DNA of 64,000 nucleotides from Bacteroidales bacterium (GCA_017531225.1 JAFXLL010000009.1:124001-188000), one strand, 5' to 3'. Positions 17,841 to 27,975 are shown, counted from the first letter of the stretch. A program made the numbers and translations. Notes: generated by a model not told the origin, from the sequence alone.

Positions 17841-19937
17841 ATGAAGCGTTTCTCCCTCCTCCTAGCCCTCTTGCTGTGGCTGTTGGGCTTCCCGTTGGCA
17901 GCCCAAGAAGGTCCTCTTTTCGTCAACGAGGGTGAAACGGTAGTGTATCACATCAGCCGTGATCCCGAAGGTCGGAAAGGCACCGTTTCGGATGCGCTCC
18001 AGAACGTTCCTGGTGTAAAAGTCGATACCGAAGGTAATATCACACTACGTGGGGTAAGTCAGGTGGAGGTCTTTATCAACGGAAAGCCTGCCCACTTCGA
18101 TGAGGAAAGCCAGAAGAACTACTTGCAGCAGGTTTCAGCAGCCAACATTGAGCGGATTGAGGTGATGACTAATCCCTCGGCACGCTATACTACGGAAGCT
18201 GGCACGGGTGTCATTAACATCGTCACCAATAACAAAGGACGCTCCGAAAGGCATCTTAGCGTAGGGATTCAAACGAACACCCAACCTGTTGTCTCTCCAT
18301 GGATTTCCTACATTTGGAACAACGACAAGTTCGCTTTTACCGCCAACTTGAAAGGCACTTTCTCAAATACCACTGAACATGCAGAGAGTTACAGCTATTC
18401 CTTTGTGGATACTCCAATCAACACGCTTGACACAGCCAGCTACTCTCGATCGTTCAGCGATGACACCGCTATGTATTATAGCGCCGAGATTTACCTGAAA
18501 GGCGAATACCATCCCAACGAGCGTAACGACTTTGTGCTGTATTTCTATGGCACTCCGAATACCAGCAAAACATCATTGCTGACAAATACATACAGAAAAG
18601 AATACATCGATAACGCTGGCGAGTATGAATATTCGATTTACAATGACAATGTTCAAAGGATGGCGTATGGCTCAGCAGGATTCAGCTGGCACCATCGTTT
18701 TGCGAAACCTGGTCATAGCATCAGCTTCCAAACCAATTCCGACTATGACTTTGGAGGCAACATAGCCAAGGAGATTCGCTACTTTAAGGATCAACCGTAT
18801 CTGAACCGAAACATTCGTCTATCCAACGATTTCGTTGACATCGGAAATGTGTCTAAACTGGAATACATCTATCCATATAGCCATAAAGGCGAGATTTACC
18901 TCAGCCTAAGCAACACATTCATTCCCGACAACAACATCGGCTTATATGATACGCTCGGCATTGATGGTTATGTCAACGATGCGCTTCGATCAGAAAACCG
19001 AAAGTTCAGTAAAGATCATGTGATGGGAGTGGTTATGGTACAACATCATTTCGGTCGGCTAACCGTCAAGCCTGGATTGGGTTATGAGACCACCTTTTTG
19101 CGAGCACGCTATTTCGATACGCCTGAATACGACACATTGATGCGTTTCGCCCATTGGTTACCTTCGCTACACATCTCCTACCGCACCGATTCTCAGCACA
19201 ACTTCAGTCTGAGTTACACCCGTAAGAATGATTACCCTTGGATGCGCTATTTTACCCGACGCGTCATGTACGAGGAAGAGAGTTTCACCTTGGGCAATCC
19301 ATGGCTAAAACCCACTTTGATTGACGTCTTTGAGCTATCGTGGTCGAAATACTGGGAAGGCTTAGGATCAGTGAATATCAAAGGGTATTACAATAATTCC
19401 ATCAATGCCATCAACCAGGTAAGCGATGTGGCCTATAGCGAAGTCTGGGGACGCGTGGTGCCATATAGGAAGCCCGTCAACCTCAACAAATATTTCGAGG
19501 CGGGAAGCGAGTTCAATATCACATACCGTCCCACTCCTACCTTCAACGTCCGCTTGGACGCCATTGTGTTCGACTCATACATCGAGACCTATTATGAAAA
19601 GACGCAAGACAGCGTCATCATCAGCGAGCTGTGGGCCTATAACCTCAACCTCAGCGTCTGGGCCAAGTTCTGGAACAAACTCGAGGTCCACGCCACCGCT
19701 TATTACAATTCTCCTACACAAACCCTCTTCGCCACCAATCAAACGGCCTATGGCATCGATTTTGGTTTCCGTGCCGACTTTTTCGACAAACGGCTCTCGG
19801 TGCTGTTGAACGCTTACGACATCTTCAACTGGAACAAGGAGAACAATTACACATCCAATCCTTATTACATCTCCTACAGTTCCAAAAAAGTGAATAGCCG
19901 GTATGTCAGCTTGGAGTTGGTTTACAGGATACTGTAA
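17841..19937 (+). CDS. TonB-dependent receptor-like outer membrane beta-barrel protein
   Basis: This 698-residue outer membrane protein has a signal peptide (cleavage near PLAAQ). A short N-terminal extension is followed by a plug domain (about 35-130) with the patterns GTVSDALQNVPGVKVDTEG, ITLRGVSQVEVFINGKP and IERIEVMTNPSARY. The remainder (about 140-698) is rich in aromatic alternating strands of the OMP_b-brl_3 type. The peptidase-regulatory (CarboxypepD) domain often found before the plug in this family is absent, and no SusD partner is adjacent, so this is not a polysaccharide locus pair. The cargo is unknown. The stop is 3 bases from the end of convergent purN. Confidence 0.85.
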   Translation: MKRFSLLLALLLWLLGFPLAAQEGPLFVNEGETVVYHISRDPEGRKGTVSDALQNVPGVKVDTEGNITLRGVSQVEVFINGKPAHFDEESQKNYLQQVSAANIERIEVMTNPSARYTTEAGTGVINIVTNNKGRSERHLSVGIQTNTQPVVSPWISYIWNNDKFAFTANLKGTFSNTTEHAESYSYSFVDTPINTLDTASYSRSFSDDTAMYYSAEIYLKGEYHPNERNDFVLYFYGTPNTSKTSLLTNTYRKEYIDNAGEYEYSIYNDNVQRMAYGSAGFSWHHRFAKPGHSISFQTNSDYDFGGNIAKEIRYFKDQPYLNRNIRLSNDFVDIGNVSKLEYIYPYSHKGEIYLSLSNTFIPDNNIGLYDTLGIDGYVNDALRSENRKFSKDHVMGVVMVQHHFGRLTVKPGLGYETTFLRARYFDTPEYDTLMRFAHWLPSLHISYRTDSQHNFSLSYTRKNDYPWMRYFTRRVMYEEESFTLGNPWLKPTLIDVFELSWSKYWEGLGSVNIKGYYNNSINAINQVSDVAYSEVWGRVVPYRKPVNLNKYFEAGSEFNITYRPTPTFNVRLDAIVFDSYIETYYEKTQDSVIISELWAYNLNLSVWAKFWNKLEVHATAYYNSPTQTLFATNQTAYGIDFGFRADFFDKRLSVLLNAYDIFNWNKENNYTSNPYYISYSSKKVNSRYVSLELVYRIL

Positions 19938-19940
19938 AAC

Positions 19941-20507
19941 TTAGTGTTTTAACACCTGCTCAATTGCAACAGGGAAATAGGCCTGCTCCAGCTTGTGGAT
20001 TTTAGCCGCTAAGCTATCTGGCGTTTCACCAGGCTCTAATGCAGTGTAGGCTTGCAAAATGATTTCCCCGCTGTCGTAAATCTCGTTGACATAATGGATG
20101 GTGATGCCGGAAAACTGCTCCTTGGCAGCCACCACGGCCTCGTGCACATGCTCCCCATAGAAGCCCTTGCCGCCGTATTTAGGCAGTAGGGCAGGGTGGA
20201 TGTTGACGATCTGTCGAGGATAAGCCTGGATAAGGCTTGCCGGAATCTTCCAGAGGAATCCGGCAAGCACAATTAGGTCTAAATTCAAACTTCTCATCTC
20301 TTCGGTGAACTCAGGGCTGTTGAACTCAGCTTTGGTGATCATCCTCAAGGGGATGCCTAAGTTCTTGGCACGCTCGATGGAGTAAGCCTTGGGGTTGTTG
20401 CATACGACATTGACAATCTCAACGTCGTTGTTGCCTTTGAAATACTCGGCGATACGCTGCAGGTTAGTGCCGTTGCCGGAGACAAAGATGGAGAGTCTTT
20501 TCATCAT
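19941..20507 (-). CDS. purN: Phosphoribosylglycinamide formyltransferase
   Basis: PurN transfers a formyl group from 10-formyl-tetrahydrofolate to GAR in purine synthesis. SGNGTNLQ (10-17) binds phosphoribosyl substrate; the catalytic Asn102 and His104 are in IVNIHPALLP, and Asp145 is in IYDSGEI. Its length of 188 residues is normal. The ATG overlaps the ftsZ stop (TGATG), so the gene is read through from the cell division cluster. This pairing with ftsZ is probably positional rather than functional. Confidence 0.94.
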   Translation of the reverse strand: MMKRLSIFVSGNGTNLQRIAEYFKGNNDVEIVNVVCNNPKAYSIERAKNLGIPLRMITKAEFNSPEFTEEMRSLNLDLIVLAGFLWKIPASLIQAYPRQIVNIHPALLPKYGGKGFYGEHVHEAVVAAKEQFSGITIHYVNEIYDSGEIILQAYTALEPGETPDSLAAKIHKLEQAYFPVAIEQVLKH

Positions 20508-22117
20508 CAGTCAACGCCTTTGTGAAGGAATGAGTTCTCGGAGCTGATGCCTTGACTGGAGGCTGAATACTGCGAGACTTCTTCTTCGGAAACAATCTCT
20601 TCGTAGTCCATGTCCCTACGCATGTAGGCGGGCTGACGTTCCAGCTCTTCGAGGCCTTTCTGGGTCTTGAAGTTGAGGCTCAGGGCTCTGAGGCGGTTAC
20701 GCTTCAGCTCTTCTTTGGGATCGTAGGGCTTCTCCTTGGGTTCTTCGATTACGAGGGTCTCCACTTCGGTGACTTCATGCTGTGCTTCAGTGCCTAAAGT
20801 ATGGATATTGGAGATCTCAAAGCTATCGTCCTCGCAGTTGTTTTTGAAGGGGTTTTCATATACCTTGACAGAGGGCGCTGCTGGCTCATCGTGCTTGATG
20901 GTTGGGGTGTCGAAGCGGATGGGCTCGCTAGTCTCGTTCAACGAATGGACCACGGTGCCGATGTGTTCGTCCTCATCGTGTTCTGCTTCGGGTTCAGGCT
21001 TGCAGGTAGCTGGAATCTCTGAAATCACATGTGTTGTTACAGGTGCTGGTTCTGGTGTCACAGCAGGGATCACATGTTGTTCGGGCTCGTTGAGCGGATG
21101 AACGGTAGCGGTCTCCTTGGGAGCGATGACTGGCTCAATCTTTTTGGCTTTGTTTTCAAATCCAGTGGCGATGAGGGTCACGCTGATATCTTCGCCCAAT
21201 GACTCGTCGACGCCGTTACCCCAGATCACATCGGAGCAGTTGCCGCAGGTGTTCTGGACGTATTCGGTGATCTCAACCACTTCGTCGAGTGACACTTCGT
21301 CGGTGCCAGAGGTGATGTAGATAAGGATGTTCTTGGCTCCCTCGATGTTGTTGTCGTTGAGTAACGGTGAGTTGATGGCGAGCTTGATGGCTTCCTCGGC
21401 GCGGTTTTCACCTTTGGCGCGACCGGTGCCCATGATGGCTTTGCCGCTGTCTCTCATCACGGTCTTGACATCCTCGAAGTCAACGTTGACGTAGCCGGTT
21501 ACGGTGATGATCTCGGCGATACCTTTGGCGGCGGTGGTGAGCACATCGTCAGCCTTCTTGAAGGCCTCGGTGAGCTTCATGTTACCGTAAGAGTCGCGCA
21601 GCTTGTCACTGCTGATGATGATGAGGGTGTCGACGTTTTTCTTCAGTTCCTCGATGCCTGACTGGGCTTGCTGCTTGCGGCGGCGGCCTTCGCACTCGAA
21701 GGGGATGGTGACGATGCCGACGGTGAGGATGCCCTTCTCCTTGGCGATGTGGGCCACTACAGGAGCGGCGCCAGTGCCGGTGCCACCGCCCATACCGGCG
21801 GTGACGAACACCATCTTGGTCTTGTCGTCCATGATCTTGGTAATCTCTTCTTCGCTGCTCAAGGCGGCTTCACGGCCCACGGCGGGGTCGTTTCCGGCGC
21901 CAAGCTCACGCTTGCCGAGGTGTATCTTGGTGGGGACGGTGCTCCTCATGAGTGCCTGATAGTCGGTATTGCACAATACGAAGTCAACACCTTGGATGCC
22001 CTCTTCGAGCATGTGGTTGACGGCGTTACCGCCGCCTCCTCCCACGCCGATTACTTTAATATAGTTAGCTGGCTTTTCGCACAGCGGTTTGAACATGTCG
22101 TTAGTGAAGTTTTCCAT
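20507..22117 (-). CDS. ftsZ: Cell division protein FtsZ
   Basis: This tubulin-like GTPase forms the Z ring. The GTP-binding signature GGGTGTG is at 110-116, VGVGGGGGNAVNHM is near residues 23-36, and NVDFEDVKTVM is the T7-loop region. After the globular domain (to about 320) comes a long acidic, Pro/Glu-rich linker of about 180 residues. Near the end, RQPAYMRRD resembles the conserved C-terminal peptide that docks FtsA, here followed by about 40 more residues. The total of 536 residues is long for FtsZ but in keeping with Bacteroidetes linkers. Confidence 0.97.
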   Translation of the reverse strand: MENFTNDMFKPLCEKPANYIKVIGVGGGGGNAVNHMLEEGIQGVDFVLCNTDYQALMRSTVPTKIHLGKRELGAGNDPAVGREAALSSEEEITKIMDDKTKMVFVTAGMGGGTGTGAAPVVAHIAKEKGILTVGIVTIPFECEGRRRKQQAQSGIEELKKNVDTLIIISSDKLRDSYGNMKLTEAFKKADDVLTTAAKGIAEIITVTGYVNVDFEDVKTVMRDSGKAIMGTGRAKGENRAEEAIKLAINSPLLNDNNIEGAKNILIYITSGTDEVSLDEVVEITEYVQNTCGNCSDVIWGNGVDESLGEDISVTLIATGFENKAKKIEPVIAPKETATVHPLNEPEQHVIPAVTPEPAPVTTHVISEIPATCKPEPEAEHDEDEHIGTVVHSLNETSEPIRFDTPTIKHDEPAAPSVKVYENPFKNNCEDDSFEISNIHTLGTEAQHEVTEVETLVIEEPKEKPYDPKEELKRNRLRALSLNFKTQKGLEELERQPAYMRRDMDYEEIVSEEEVSQYSASSQGISSENSFLHKGVD

Positions 22118-22137
22118 AGTCTTTTGGGTTTATTGTT

Positions 22138-23502
22138 TTATTCTTTGATTTCGTTTTCTTCGGATAAGAACACAGTGATGATCTTGGTGAGATCGAAGCG
22201 ATGCTTCTTTTCTCCTTCTTTCTTCTGTCTTCTGCTCCTTCTGGTGGGCTCTTCAGGCTGTTCTTCCACTATTTCCTCCTCTTCGACGGGTTTGTGTGGA
22301 ATCACTACGATGGGCTCCTTGTGCTTGGCACGTTCCATCTTTTCCTGATATTCAGCTCTGGCGATACCTTCAATCACGAGACCGATACCGGTAGCGTACA
22401 TCGGGCTGGCCAGTTCCTTGATGCTGTCTTCCGACAGGTGCTCATTCGGGTAACCGATTCTAACGTCCAGACCGGTCTTGAATGAGGCTAACTGTTGGAT
22501 ATGTTTCATCAGGGCACCGCCACCGGTAAGCACGATGCCAGCGATGAGCTTATGCTGTGAATTGACCTTCTGAATCTCGTAGTTGACGAGTTCGAAGATT
22601 TCTTCCATACGGGCTTGAATGATGTTGGCGAGGTTCTTGAACGAGATCTCTTTGGGCGCTCTGCCGCGAATGCCTGGAATTGACACCAGTTCGTCGTCAC
22701 GGTTCTCGCTGGCCACGGCCGATCCGAACTTGACCTTCACGTCCTCGGCGTAGCGACGGATGATGGCGCAGCCTTTGCTGATATCCTCGGTGATGATGTT
22801 GCCACCGAAGGGGATCACAGCGGAATGGTAGATCTTGTTTTCATGGAAGATGGCGATGTCGGTGGTGCCGCCTCCGATGTCGACCAAGGCGACGCCGGCT
22901 TCTTTCTCTTCCTCGTCGAGTACAGCCTCAGCTGAGGCAATGGGTTCAAGGATCATGTGATCCATCTCAAGGCCAGCACGCTCGATGCATTTCAAGATGT
23001 TCATGGCGGCGGCGTTCTGTCCGATGATGACGTGGAAGTTGGCTTCCAGCTTGCTGCCAAGCATGCCCTTGGGGGTAGTGCCGATCTCACCGTCCACAAA
23101 GTATTCCTGTGGGATGACGTCGATGATCTCTTCACCAGGGATCATGTTGATCTTCCAAGTGTCAAGGCGCAGCTTCTCCAACTCCTCGTCGGAGATTTCC
23201 TTGTTGCGGTCGTCGCGCATCAACACGCCGCGGTGCTGCAGGCTCTTGATGTGCTGACCGGCGATGCCGACGTTCACCGACTTAATGTCGACGTTCGATT
23301 GGGCGGATGCCTCGTCTACAGCTGCCTTGATGGCGTTGACCGTTTCGTCGATGTTGGTCACGATACCCCTACTAACACCTGTGGATGCGGCTTTGCCGTA
23401 ACCCAGGATTTCAATCTTTCCATTGGCGCCTTTTCTTCCAACGATACATGCGATCTTGGTGGTGCCGATGTCTAATCCGACAATGATTTTTTCTTCACTC
23501 AT
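22138..23502 (-). CDS. ftsA: Cell division protein FtsA
   Basis: This actin-like protein tethers FtsZ to the membrane. The ATG at 23500-23502 (MSEEKIIVGLDIGTTK) is preferred over an upstream TTG because it leaves a 7-base gap after ftsQ and opens directly with the phosphate-1 motif. The 1C domain and a second phosphate loop (VDIGGGTTDIAIF) are present. The C-terminal region is unusually extended and basic/acidic (EEEIVEEQPEEPTRRSRR), followed by a short amphipathic segment that would bind membrane. It lies 20 bases upstream of ftsZ. Confidence 0.95.
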   Translation of the reverse strand: MSEEKIIVGLDIGTTKIACIVGRKGANGKIEILGYGKAASTGVSRGIVTNIDETVNAIKAAVDEASAQSNVDIKSVNVGIAGQHIKSLQHRGVLMRDDRNKEISDEELEKLRLDTWKINMIPGEEIIDVIPQEYFVDGEIGTTPKGMLGSKLEANFHVIIGQNAAAMNILKCIERAGLEMDHMILEPIASAEAVLDEEEKEAGVALVDIGGGTTDIAIFHENKIYHSAVIPFGGNIITEDISKGCAIIRRYAEDVKVKFGSAVASENRDDELVSIPGIRGRAPKEISFKNLANIIQARMEEIFELVNYEIQKVNSQHKLIAGIVLTGGGALMKHIQQLASFKTGLDVRIGYPNEHLSEDSIKELASPMYATGIGLVIEGIARAEYQEKMERAKHKEPIVVIPHKPVEEEEIVEEQPEEPTRRSRRQKKEGEKKHRFDLTKIITVFLSEENEIKE

Positions 23503-23509
23503 AGTATTA

Positions 23510-24286
23510 TTATTTTGTACACACAATTTGATTTTTATATTTCAAGTTCAATGTCTTGTATGCATTAAGTTCTTCTGTTCCGCTGAATTTTTCCAAAAGT
23601 GTCGCCAGACGCATCAGCTTGTTTTCAAGAGCATCGGTGTTGTTGAGTATGACTCTGGCTGAGAGGTTGTTGACGACCAGTTCGTATTCGTTGTGATCGT
23701 TTTTATAGATCTGACCGACGTTCCCTGAAAGGAATGGATCGTTGCCAATGGCCAAGGCGATGGAAAGTGCATCGTGGAGTCCAGCAATGGCATAAATGCT
23801 ATCGGTGACACGGCTGTTTTTGCTTGGCATGGGGAAGTCGAAGTTACCACTGGCGATGATCACACGGGGTGAGTAGTGGGGGCACGACGGGAAGACGATG
23901 CCTTCTCGGGTGACGTAAACCGAACCCTTGTCGTGGTTGAACACGCGGAGCACAGGCTCGAACTCCTTTGCCTTGATGACCAGTGTGTCGTTGAGACCGA
24001 TATAAGCGCTTGCTTGGTCGATCCACGGATTGCCATCGAGCAGTTTCTGAATTTGCATCATGTCGACAGAAGAGATGGCGGCATGACGATCTATCTTGCA
24101 GATGGCTTCGGCATGGGTGATGACGCTGTCCTTCTCCACGAAACCGTTCCTGTGGCAGCGTTCCAGCTGGAAAGTGATGCCTTTGAGAGGCGTATCCAGA
24201 TACTGCTTACGTCCGAAGACGAAGAGCACGATGAGAGCAGCTCCCGTGATCACCCATAACGCTATTTTCAAGATCTTCTTTACCAT
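23510..24286 (-). CDS. ftsQ: Cell division protein FtsQ
   Basis: This bitopic divisome protein has one N-terminal membrane helix (about residues 5-25, ILKIALWVITGAALIVLF) and a periplasmic POTRA-like plus beta domain. Of 258 residues, the segment with MQIQKLLDGNPWIDQASAYIG fits the POTRA strand-helix pattern. Sequence conservation of the family is low, so position between murC and ftsA is part of the evidence. It overlaps murC by 7 bases. Confidence 0.85.
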   Translation of the reverse strand: MVKKILKIALWVITGAALIVLFVFGRKQYLDTPLKGITFQLERCHRNGFVEKDSVITHAEAICKIDRHAAISSVDMMQIQKLLDGNPWIDQASAYIGLNDTLVIKAKEFEPVLRVFNHDKGSVYVTREGIVFPSCPHYSPRVIIASGNFDFPMPSKNSRVTDSIYAIAGLHDALSIALAIGNDPFLSGNVGQIYKNDHNEYELVVNNLSARVILNNTDALENKLMRLATLLEKFSGTEELNAYKTLNLKYKNQIVCTK

Positions 24287-25566
24287 TGGCTGATCATGTT
24301 TTGGAGTGGTTCAACGAAACGGTCGATATTGCCTGCGCCCATGGTCACCAACAACTCGGGCTTGCGCTCGGCGATGATCTCGAGCAGCTGTTCTTTGGGG
24401 CAGAGGCATTTGTCGCTCAGGTTGACCTTGTCGAGAAGGGCTTGTGAGGTGATGCCTTCGATAGGTTTCTCCCTGGCGGGATAGATGTCGAGTAAAATCA
24501 GGTCGTCGGCCATCGCCAGGACGTTGGCGAAGTCCTCCATAAAATCGCGTGTACGAGTGAAGAGGTGCGGCTGGAAGACCAGCGTCACCCGTTTTGACGG
24601 GAACGATGCTTTTATGGCCGACAGACAAGATTTTATTTCTTCAGGATGATGTGCATAATCATCGATATAGCAGTAATTGTCATTTCTGACGCGTATGTCA
24701 AAACGACGTTTCACACCTTTGAAGGTGGAGAGCGCTTTGGCAATCTCGTCAGGATTTAATCCTAATTGTGAAGCGGCTGCGAAAGCTGCGGTGGCGTTAA
24801 GCTGATTGTGCTTGCCAGGGATGGGCATTGGCAGATTAAGCTCGTTCACACGATAGTCGCAGTCTTCTCCAAAACCGAAGCTGACCTGATTCGAGACGTC
24901 AATGTCCAGCCCTTCTTTGACGATGACTATGTCTTGAGTCAGTTGAGCGAAGGCGTTGAAGCTTTCCACAAGATGCCGCTTGTCGCCATAGATGTCGAGA
25001 TGGTCAGCATCGATGGAGTTGATGATGCTGATGTTGGGCGAGAGCTGCAGGAAGGAGCGGTCGAACTCATCGGCCTCGACCACCAGCACCGACTCGGTAG
25101 TATGGCCGAGGTGCAGGTTGCTGCCGAAGTTGTTGGCAATGCCGCCAATGAAGGCGGTCATGTCGACACCGCACTCGTTGAGGATGTGTGCCACCATGGC
25201 AGTGGTCGTCGTCTTGCCGTGGGTGCCAGCGATGGCGATGGTGAAATGCTCCTTAGAGATGGCACCTAAGGCTTCGGCGCGTTTCATCATGGGGATGCCG
25301 CGACGGCGGAGCTCCACCAACTCGTTAAGGTCCTTGGGAACCGCTGGGGTGTAGACGACGATGTCGATGTCGTCAGGCAACAGTGCAGGGTTGTCCTCGT
25401 AATGAACGGCCATGCCTTCTTCTTCCAGCTGCTTGGTAAGGGATGACGGCGTGAGGTCGTAGCCAGCCACGGCGATGCCTTGGCTGTGGTAATACCTTGC
25501 CAGGGCGCTCATGCCGATGCCGCCTATGCCTACAAAATACACACTATGCAATCCCTTGATGTTCAT
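24280..25566 (-). CDS. murC: UDP-N-acetylmuramate--L-alanine ligase
   Basis: MurC adds L-alanine to UDP-MurNAc in the cytoplasm, using ATP. The N-terminal UDP-binding loop is FVGIGGIGMSALA (11-23), and the ATP loop GTHGKTT is at 114-120. IDDYAHHPEEI (the usual YAHHP motif) marks the central/C-terminal junction. The 428-residue protein is complete with all three Mur ligase domains, in contrast to the MurD-related protein in this cluster. It overlaps murG by 4 bases. Confidence 0.96.
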   Translation of the reverse strand: MNIKGLHSVYFVGIGGIGMSALARYYHSQGIAVAGYDLTPSSLTKQLEEEGMAVHYEDNPALLPDDIDIVVYTPAVPKDLNELVELRRRGIPMMKRAEALGAISKEHFTIAIAGTHGKTTTTAMVAHILNECGVDMTAFIGGIANNFGSNLHLGHTTESVLVVEADEFDRSFLQLSPNISIINSIDADHLDIYGDKRHLVESFNAFAQLTQDIVIVKEGLDIDVSNQVSFGFGEDCDYRVNELNLPMPIPGKHNQLNATAAFAAASQLGLNPDEIAKALSTFKGVKRRFDIRVRNDNYCYIDDYAHHPEEIKSCLSAIKASFPSKRVTLVFQPHLFTRTRDFMEDFANVLAMADDLILLDIYPAREKPIEGITSQALLDKVNLSDKCLCPKEQLLEIIAERKPELLVTMGAGNIDRFVEPLQNMISQW

Positions 25567-26663
25567 TTTTCGATGGCTTTTATGATGATGTCAACGATGT
25601 CGTCAGCGGCGTTGGGACGCGCAAACTGAGCGATGTTGGCTTTCATTTCGTTTTGTTTGTCTTTGTTGCTGAGCAACTCCTGCAAAGCAGGGACGAGCTT
25701 GGTCTCGGTCTCGTCGTTTTTGACCATCACAGCGGCGTTAGCATCGACCAGCTGCTTGGCGTTCTTGGTCTGATGGTCCTCAGCAGCGGTGGGCAGCGGC
25801 ACAAAGATGACGGGCTTTTGCACCAAGGCGAGTTCTGAGATCGACATGGCGCCGGCACGTGAAATCACCACGTCCGCAACGGAGTAGGCGAGGTCCATGC
25901 GGTCGATGAAGATCACGGGCTTCACTTTGTCTTCCAGTCCCAGTTCTTTGACCTCGTTGACTGCCTGCTCATGGTAGTATTTGCCAGTCTGCCAAATGAG
26001 TTGCATGTCGCTTTCCTTGAACTTGGCAAGCTGTGCCGAGATGCCTTTATTGATGCCTAAGGCGCCTTGGCTTCCGCCGACGAGTAGCACGACTGGCTGC
26101 TCGGCTTTGACGCCGAAATAATCAGCGGCTTCGTTACGATCGCAGTTGCCGTTGATATTGCCTCGCAGCGGGTTGCCGGTGAAATGGATCTTTTCTTTCG
26201 GGAACCATTGCTCCAAGCCGTTGTATGCCACACAGATGGCTTTGGCCTTTTGTCCTACATTACGGTTGGTCTTGCCAGGGTACGAGTTCTGCTCTTGGAT
26301 GATGGTTGGGATGTGGAGCCAGTTGGCGGCTTTCAGCGTGGGGCCGCTGGCGAATCCACCGACACCGATGACGGCATTAGGCTGGAATCGCTTCAGAATG
26401 CGACGGGCCTTGGTCAAGCTGCTGACGAGCTTGAACGGCAGGGTGATCACAGACAGGTCTTTGGTAAAGCCGCTGATCCATAGTCCTTCGATGGGGTAGC
26501 CAGCCTTAGGCACACGGTCCATCTCCATCCTGCCTTTGGCACCGATGAAAAGGATCTCCGCTTCAGGGAAACGTTTTTTCAATGCGTCTGCAATGGCTAT
26601 GGCGGGGAAGATGTGGCCTCCAGTGCCACCTCCACTGATGACAAATCTCAAGTTATTCTTCAT
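25563..26663 (-). CDS. murG: UDP-N-acetylglucosamine--lipid I transferase MurG
   Basis: This GT28 glycosyltransferase makes lipid II on the inner face of the membrane. The N-terminal GGGTGGHIFPA loop is at 11-21, with VIGVGGFASGP and SRAGAMSISEL (the UDP-GlcNAc-binding region) further on. Its 366 residues are the normal length. It overlaps ftsW by 11 bases. Confidence 0.96.
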   Translation of the reverse strand: MKNNLRFVISGGGTGGHIFPAIAIADALKKRFPEAEILFIGAKGRMEMDRVPKAGYPIEGLWISGFTKDLSVITLPFKLVSSLTKARRILKRFQPNAVIGVGGFASGPTLKAANWLHIPTIIQEQNSYPGKTNRNVGQKAKAICVAYNGLEQWFPKEKIHFTGNPLRGNINGNCDRNEAADYFGVKAEQPVVLLVGGSQGALGINKGISAQLAKFKESDMQLIWQTGKYYHEQAVNEVKELGLEDKVKPVIFIDRMDLAYSVADVVISRAGAMSISELALVQKPVIFVPLPTAAEDHQTKNAKQLVDANAAVMVKNDETETKLVPALQELLSNKDKQNEMKANIAQFARPNAADDIVDIIIKAIEK

Positions 26664-27975
26664 GGGCTACCTCCATTTCTTCGTTTTCTATTACTTCTTC
26701 TGTTTCCGTTTTCTGTTCTACGATTGGCGTTTCCTCCAAACTTCTTGTCACGCTGAGTATCATACCCACAGCAAATCCAGTCATAAGCATTGAGGAACCA
26801 CCTCTACTCACAAAAGGCAACTGTTGTCCCGTCACAGGCATCAGACCAGTGGACACCCCCATGTTGATCATGGCTTGCATGATCAGGATGAAGGCGATGC
26901 CGAACGCCATCAGCGCACCGAAGGTCAAAGGACGTTTTTTCATGATCCTGACAGATCGTGTGAGCAGAATGATATAGAGCAACATCACAAAGATGCCTCC
27001 CACCAATCCGTACTCCTCGATGATGATGGCATAGATACAATCTGAGAATGGCTGAGGTAAGAAGTTACGTTGGGTACTCTTGCCGGAGCCTTTGCCGAAC
27101 AGACCTCCGCGAGCGACGGCGATTTTGGCGTACATCTTCTGTGCGTTGCGATCGTCAATTTGCAGGGGTGAGTGTTCTGGGTCGATGCCGGCAGCGATCT
27201 TGGCTTCCCGCTCTTCTTTGGCGGCCTCAATACGGCCTTGCCAGGTCTTCACACGACTGATTCTGGGTTTCTTTTTGGCTTTCTCTTGTAACTTGGCATC
27301 CTCAGGGTGCAACTCGGCGGCGGCTACCACCTTCTCATAGCGGTTTTGCTTGATGTTGGCGACCATGTCGTCCGTCAGGATGTAAAGACCCATTCCTAAC
27401 ACCACGATGCCAATCAGTGCCATGAGATAGCTGAACTTGATCTGCCCGATGTAAAGCATCACGATGCAGACTACAAAGAGCATGGCGGCTGTGGAGAGGT
27501 TCTCGGGGAAGATAGGCCCCACAATTAGGACGATGGGCAGGAAGATGGGGACGATGAGATTCTTAAACGTATAGTCTCGGTTGTTCCAAACGACGATGTA
27601 TTTTGCTAAGTAGGCGATAAGCACGATCTTAGCCAGCTCACTGGTTTGGAATCCCATGATGCTACGTGAGGCACCGTTGATGCGGCTGCCAAAGAAATAT
27701 GTGAATATCAGCAAGATAAAGCAGAACAGAAGCACTAATTCGATCGCTCTCGAATAATGACGGTAATTGATCCGCGATGCGATGAACATCATCACGAATC
27801 CAGCCATCAGCGTGGCGGCATGCTTCAACAGCACCTTCTCGTTGTAAGCGCCGATACGAACATGCGCCTCAGAGCTGGTGGCACTGTAAACCGCCAGCAA
27901 CGAGATGATGCCTAAGATAAGCATCACCACCCAAATGACTCTGTCGCCTTTTAATATCTTGTTGATCCAACTCAT
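26653..27975 (-). CDS. ftsW: Septal peptidoglycan glycosyltransferase FtsW
   Basis: This SEDS-family lipid II polymerase works with the FtsI transpeptidase. The 440-residue protein has about ten membrane helices. Conserved segments include GFQTSELAKI, FPENLSTAAM, GGLFGKGSGKSTQRNFLPQPFSD and the closing PFVSRGGSSML. The large loop before GGLFGKG (about 203-283) is charged, Lys/Glu-rich and longer than in most FtsW proteins. A charged cytoplasmic C-terminal tail follows the last helix. Confidence 0.95.
   Translation of the reverse strand: MSWINKILKGDRVIWVVMLILGIISLLAVYSATSSEAHVRIGAYNEKVLLKHAATLMAGFVMMFIASRINYRHYSRAIELVLLFCFILLIFTYFFGSRINGASRSIMGFQTSELAKIVLIAYLAKYIVVWNNRDYTFKNLIVPIFLPIVLIVGPIFPENLSTAAMLFVVCIVMLYIGQIKFSYLMALIGIVVLGMGLYILTDDMVANIKQNRYEKVVAAAELHPEDAKLQEKAKKKPRISRVKTWQGRIEAAKEEREAKIAAGIDPEHSPLQIDDRNAQKMYAKIAVARGGLFGKGSGKSTQRNFLPQPFSDCIYAIIIEEYGLVGGIFVMLLYIILLTRSVRIMKKRPLTFGALMAFGIAFILIMQAMINMGVSTGLMPVTGQQLPFVSRGGSSMLMTGFAVGMILSVTRSLEETPIVEQKTETEEVIENEEMEVAHEE

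Noticed and set aside
17841-19937. SusC-type receptor of a polysaccharide utilisation locus
   Set aside because: The protein is about 300 residues shorter than SusC proteins, and there is no SusD or glycan-degrading neighbour.
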